Assembly: GCA_914767715.1 (NCBI GenBank)
Contig: OU612067.1
Span: forward strand, 24,342,162-24,406,161
Length of the DNA stretch: 64,000 nt
From: Membranipora membranacea
Lineage: Eukaryota > Bryozoa > Gymnolaemata > Cheilostomatida > Membraniporidae
Reading direction: 5' to 3'
A model generated the notes under the pieces. That model searched no databases. It saw only the letters and a list, made by a program, of their open reading frames with translations, and was not told the DNA's origin. The translations under genes were made by a program, and so were the position numbers. The first letter of the stretch is position 1, and each line of letters begins with the position of its first letter. This document shows, one piece after another, positions 60,000-64,000 of the stretch.

Positions 60000-62500
60000 C
60001 CTCACTACAGGAGAGAGAAAAAGTCAGAGTAGAAAATACACACACGGGCACTCACCCACACAGAATGCTTTTGAATACAATTATAAATTGTATTCTGAAT
60101 TATCTTTGAATCATTTTATAATAAGCTAAATATTTAATTACACCTTATACTTTGAATCAAATTTGACACTCATATCTTCTAAGGATTTATATTTTGGATA
60201 TTATACTATTCGGAGTTAGAAGAGAGCTAACGGAAGGATTTTGGTAATTACTAGTTTATGTCTTTTTGTAATATTATATTTTTTAAATTTTATCATTATT
60301 CGAATTTTTAAATACTTATATAGAAACTATATAGAATTATTTAACCTCAAATGACAATCCGCTTGATTTTCAAAATCAATTACTTTTGAACAACACCATA
60401 TTTCCGGACTCCAGAGTCATCATAAAATTTAACCTTGCAAACTAGAACCTGACACACATTTGGAATTGTATTACCTTTGAATAATCAAAGATAAGTCCAA
60501 CTATATTTCTACTGGTTGAAAAGCCTTAAAATTACAAATCCTACGCAAAATTTGAAGATCAATTTTAGGGTCCAAAATTAAAAATCTATAAAATAATTGA
60601 GACTGCAAGGTATCTTGAAGTATAAACACTTTAACCATATATAATAACCTATACATTATTGCTAATCATATCAACAGTATATGACAGCGAAACTTATTAG
60701 CACATAAGTACGCAAAAACTATATCTTCTTATTAGCAGCCTCACCTTTTAAAATAACCGCACGCTCATAACCGAAAAAGGGGTTATTCAATATTCTTTTC
60801 AACTCCGCTCGAGTTACAGTTAGAACAGCCAAGGAGTTTCTGTAGTATATCGGCAGGAGCTACTCTTTGAAAGGCTAGGAGCCAACTTCTCTGAATTCCA
60901 AGAGGGGTCAGGCTTATATACAGTCAGCAATCTGTCACTCTAGTATATGTTGGAATGGCGCATCTCAGTAGATATTGTTACGATATCTAAACTGCCTCTG
61001 CCACACATCTAACTACATGTAGTTGCTTGTATATATCCTAACCATATTGTCTTGACAGCAAAATTTTACAATTTATATTTAGTTAATTTAATGTCAATAA
61101 GAATTAGTTGGGGGGGGGGGTGCATTATACTCTTAGTGTGATTCAGGGCATATAAAGCCTTATTGAAAAACTCTTCTTTTTTGTAAAAGCTATAATTGAA
61201 ACTTAAATTACTTACCATTTGGAAATCGACACACTCTGAGCATTGAAAACAGGTTTATGCTATGGAAAGGTCAATACAAGGTCAACATAGAAAAACCAGA
61301 TCTCTAAGAACATCCGAAGCCAGCTTTCAAGGCACGAGCAAAATTGAAAATGTGCTTTTGTTCGAATGATGGTTATATAGAGGTGATTGAGGGGGTATTG
61401 CAACTGTTGTTGGCCGCATCTCGGCTATTCAATGGCAGCAGTCCCATGAAAACTAAAAGATCCACTAATTATGACAAGTTCTTTCAGAATCTGGATGTCT
61501 TAAAACCATTTCATCATCTTCTGATCAATTTCCCTTTTGCCAGCAGCGTTTTTTGGCAATTAGCAGCCTACTGTGCAACTTCGTGTAAGGTAAAATATTA
61601 CCATTGTGATCAGCATGAAAAACATTACCAGAAATAACTGTCAAACAATATTCACCGAAAATTGTATATAGAAGTCTGCTCCGCTCTTTGTCATCTATGT
61701 GGCATCAATGTTTTATCTTTAATTCATGATTTGCAGGGAAAAACAGTAATACTGCGTTCAATCATACTTAGTCCTTAGTTTCTTACTCATTGTAAACTGG
61801 GTGTTGCGCTGACGCTAGGGGTCGTTAATCTGTGGTCTAGCATAGACACATTATGTTATACTTATTACTCATAATGAAATGCTTTCACATTGTCTTTTTG
61901 TAACAATAGAAGACTTTATTTCTAATCACTCAAAACAATAGGGAAAGCTTTCCCATGCTTTTGCTTTTCCATGATTGTATATATTGAACACTTCACTAGT
62001 CATTGAGCATCCGAGCTGAGCACATCGTAACGAAGGGCACTACATCTTATTTGGATGCGTATCGGATCAGGACTAGTCTTTTAGCCAATTATCTCTATTA
62101 AATTGGATTGCTAAGCTCTCCCCCTATAATGTGTGCTGTGAGTTTTATATTTCTACACATTTATATTTTGTCAGCAATCATGTCCTCCATTTCAATCATA
62201 ATCATGAATTGAGTATGCATAATGTTATGATAAGCGGTCATAGTTTTGACAATTTTATTTTCATATACATTTCTAAAAAAGTTAGAGATATTATTTGTCA
62301 GCCTAAGTTGCATTGCTATAACTATGGTGTAAGCAGCGTGTATCTCATTTTTCTCTCTTATACGCAAAATCCTCATATTGTTTTGCATCCTTTTGACAGG
62401 ATTTCCAGATAACAGTTTCACTGCAGTCTCAGTCAAACAAAGTTCAGATTGTACTGATATATTAATGTACAGCGTTAGTCACGGGATATTCAATTGGTGA
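60000..62500. other. intergenic, no supported gene
   Basis: Very AT-rich. The longest open frame (61344-61637) reads EVIEGVLQLLLAASRLFNG but has no recognisable domain or splice partner. Confidence 0.5.
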
Positions 62501-62504
62501 TCCC

Positions 62505-63050
62505 AATACACCTGGATTTCCTCATAGACTGGTTTTCACCTGACTCAATTTTCCCCATAACTTTAATTTCACCTTGGATATGTTTTCCCGACACACCGGT
62601 TTTCCCATAAGTTTGGATATCCCAACACGTCTGATTTCCTCATATAGCCTGGTTTACTCCACAGACTTCCAAAGAGAGGTTTGTGCCCACAGCCTAGTTA
62701 TCCTCATAGCCTCAAGGCTTGATTTTCCTCACAGTTCAGAATTGCCAACGGGTCAGTTTTCTCCACTTACCAGTTTTTCCTACAACACAGATTTTCCCAC
62801 AGATTGACCTGGTTTTGTGCCCACAGCCTATTTTTCCCCGTAGCCTGGCTCTTACCATAGTCTGGTTTTCCTCATAGCCTGGTTTTGCCAATAGTCTGGT
62901 TTGTCCTATGGCTTGGAATTCCAAAGAGGTTTATTTTCTCCACATCACAATTTCCCCTACAGCTTGGATTCCCCGACATTTAACATTTCCACATAGACTC
63001 TTTTTTTTCTGATAAGATGTTTTTTCATTCAGCCTGGTTTTCCACATAGG
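62505..63050. repeat. degenerate minisatellite, consensus CATAGCCTGGTTTTCC
   Basis: About twenty variants of a 20-25 base unit with CATAG/CACAG, CCTGG/TCTGG and TTTTCC/TTTCC blocks in the same order (for example TCATAGCCTGGTTTTGCC near 62873 and TCTGGTTTTCCTCATAGCC near 62860). Confidence 0.7.
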
Positions 63051-63059
63051 ACATACACC

Positions 63060-64000
63060 TGTAATTTAATTAGGTCAACCTGTTTCACTGCTCTTCGGAA
63101 CAAATTGATTCGTTTGACTGATGATAAATGAGTCTGTAGCCAATTCAAAAGCACTGAGGTCCGTGATATTCAACCCGGTTGATATTGTCAGGTATTTTTA
63201 CAATGGAAATTTGTTGATTTAAAGCTTGAAATTCATTTGCCAAATCATTTCGGGACGTTCAATGCATACAGATGAGTTGATGAAAATGAAACCACAACGG
63301 TGTGAAAAATGCAATGGTATTTTATATGGAAGCACTGAAAAATCCTGATGGGTAACTTTCACCCCATAGTCATAAATATTGAAGAGCAGAAGCATACAAT
63401 ATTTTGGGGCATTCTATTTGAAAATGGCTGAAGAATACTCTACTTGAGTTATGTTCTCACAAGTACTGATCAGACAACTCAATGGTATTAAATATTTGAA
63501 AAAATAGGGAGTGATTAATCTCCCTGGTTAGAGCAAGGAGTAGACTCTTCCTTATATTATTTAATTATGTGCATACTATTGTAGGCTACCTGAGGTGTTC
63601 AAAGGACAGACTAAAACTTTTGATGAACAGACAGAAAAATAATGGACGCACGGTTATTGCTAGACGAGCATCAGGTTACCTCTATCTGATGGCAGGCAAG
63701 GATAGGCAATCCTTTCATATCCAATCAGAACACTCTACTGGGTGACCCCTAATAAAATTACATCATTGCAATCAAGGATATAACCTAGTTAGTGATGGCA
63801 AAACATCCAACATATAATCCACAATGCACAACAATTTTCAAAACATTTCTTCATGTCAGCCATCACAATAAACAATCAAAGTAGGCTTATAATCTAACAT
63901 ATCCCACTGTGGATAGGACCTCCATTTCCAACCAGGCATGGTAGTTGATCAGCTGCGCTGTTACGCTCAGGCAAAAACTTGCTTCCATTTCAAAATAGCT
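63060..64000. other. no supported feature
   Basis: Non-repetitive AT-rich DNA with no exon or repeat I can support. Confidence 0.5.

Noticed and set aside
61344-61637. 97-codon plus-strand frame
   Set aside because: Looks mildly coding (Leu/Ala-rich) but no acceptor, donor or family could be supported.
62505-63050. CRISPR-like array
   Set aside because: Units are degenerate without distinct spacers, and the DNA is eukaryotic.

Overview
The window is AT-rich eukaryotic nuclear DNA. Genes are built from short GT-AG exons with long introns, and there are TATA boxes, AATAAA signals, a tRNA-derived SINE, TTAA-flanked MITEs and remnants of LINE and BEL/Pao elements. Gene content (BRICHOS, ankyrin-caspase, TRIM-like) makes it an invertebrate animal. 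The ankyrin-repeat style and the lineage-specific caspase and TRIM families would fit a sponge, but that is a weak guess. Intact single ORFs are rare, so genes were built by hand from splice sites and reading phase.

The main content is a cluster of four genes (here A to D) for type II membrane proteins. Each has a cytosolic tail, one transmembrane helix, a BRICHOS domain, a basic cleavage site and a short C-terminal peptide. All share the exon pattern ATG only / 207 / 102 (96 in A) / 244 / terminal exon, with identical phases. A (1.1-3.8 kb) and B (16.9-19.2 kb) are on the minus strand; C (31.7-33.8 kb) and D (44.2-46.3 kb) are on the plus strand. The terminal exon, too short for ORF finding, encodes RQKR followed by a Gly-Trp peptide with strict hydrophobic/polar alternation. 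C and D encode the same 20-residue, +8 peptide. B has a Ser/Thr-rich 17-mer and A a Thr-rich 27-mer with a Pro-Asp-Gly turn. The layout matches BRICHOS-guarded antimicrobial-peptide precursors known from annelids (arenicin type), but with a membrane anchor as in ITM2 or tenomodulin and without cysteines in the peptide.

C and D arose by a segmental duplication. The copy (38.83-47.89 kb) is a collinear, internally deleted version of 18.7-37.0 kb. It carries a truncated B exon, the complete D gene and a fragment of the TRIM-like pseudogene, and it lacks the BEL/Pao region.

Other genes: a 375-residue ankyrin-caspase with an intact His/Cys dyad (51.75-54.91 kb, minus); two decayed TRIM/B-box genes (35.7-38.1 kb minus, 48.4-49.7 kb plus); a decayed SAMD3-like gene between A and B (9.35-11.8 kb, minus); and two BEL/Pao fragments (23.2-27.7 kb and 57.05-57.8 kb). 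The rest is intergenic DNA with MITEs, foldback elements, minisatellites and microsatellites.
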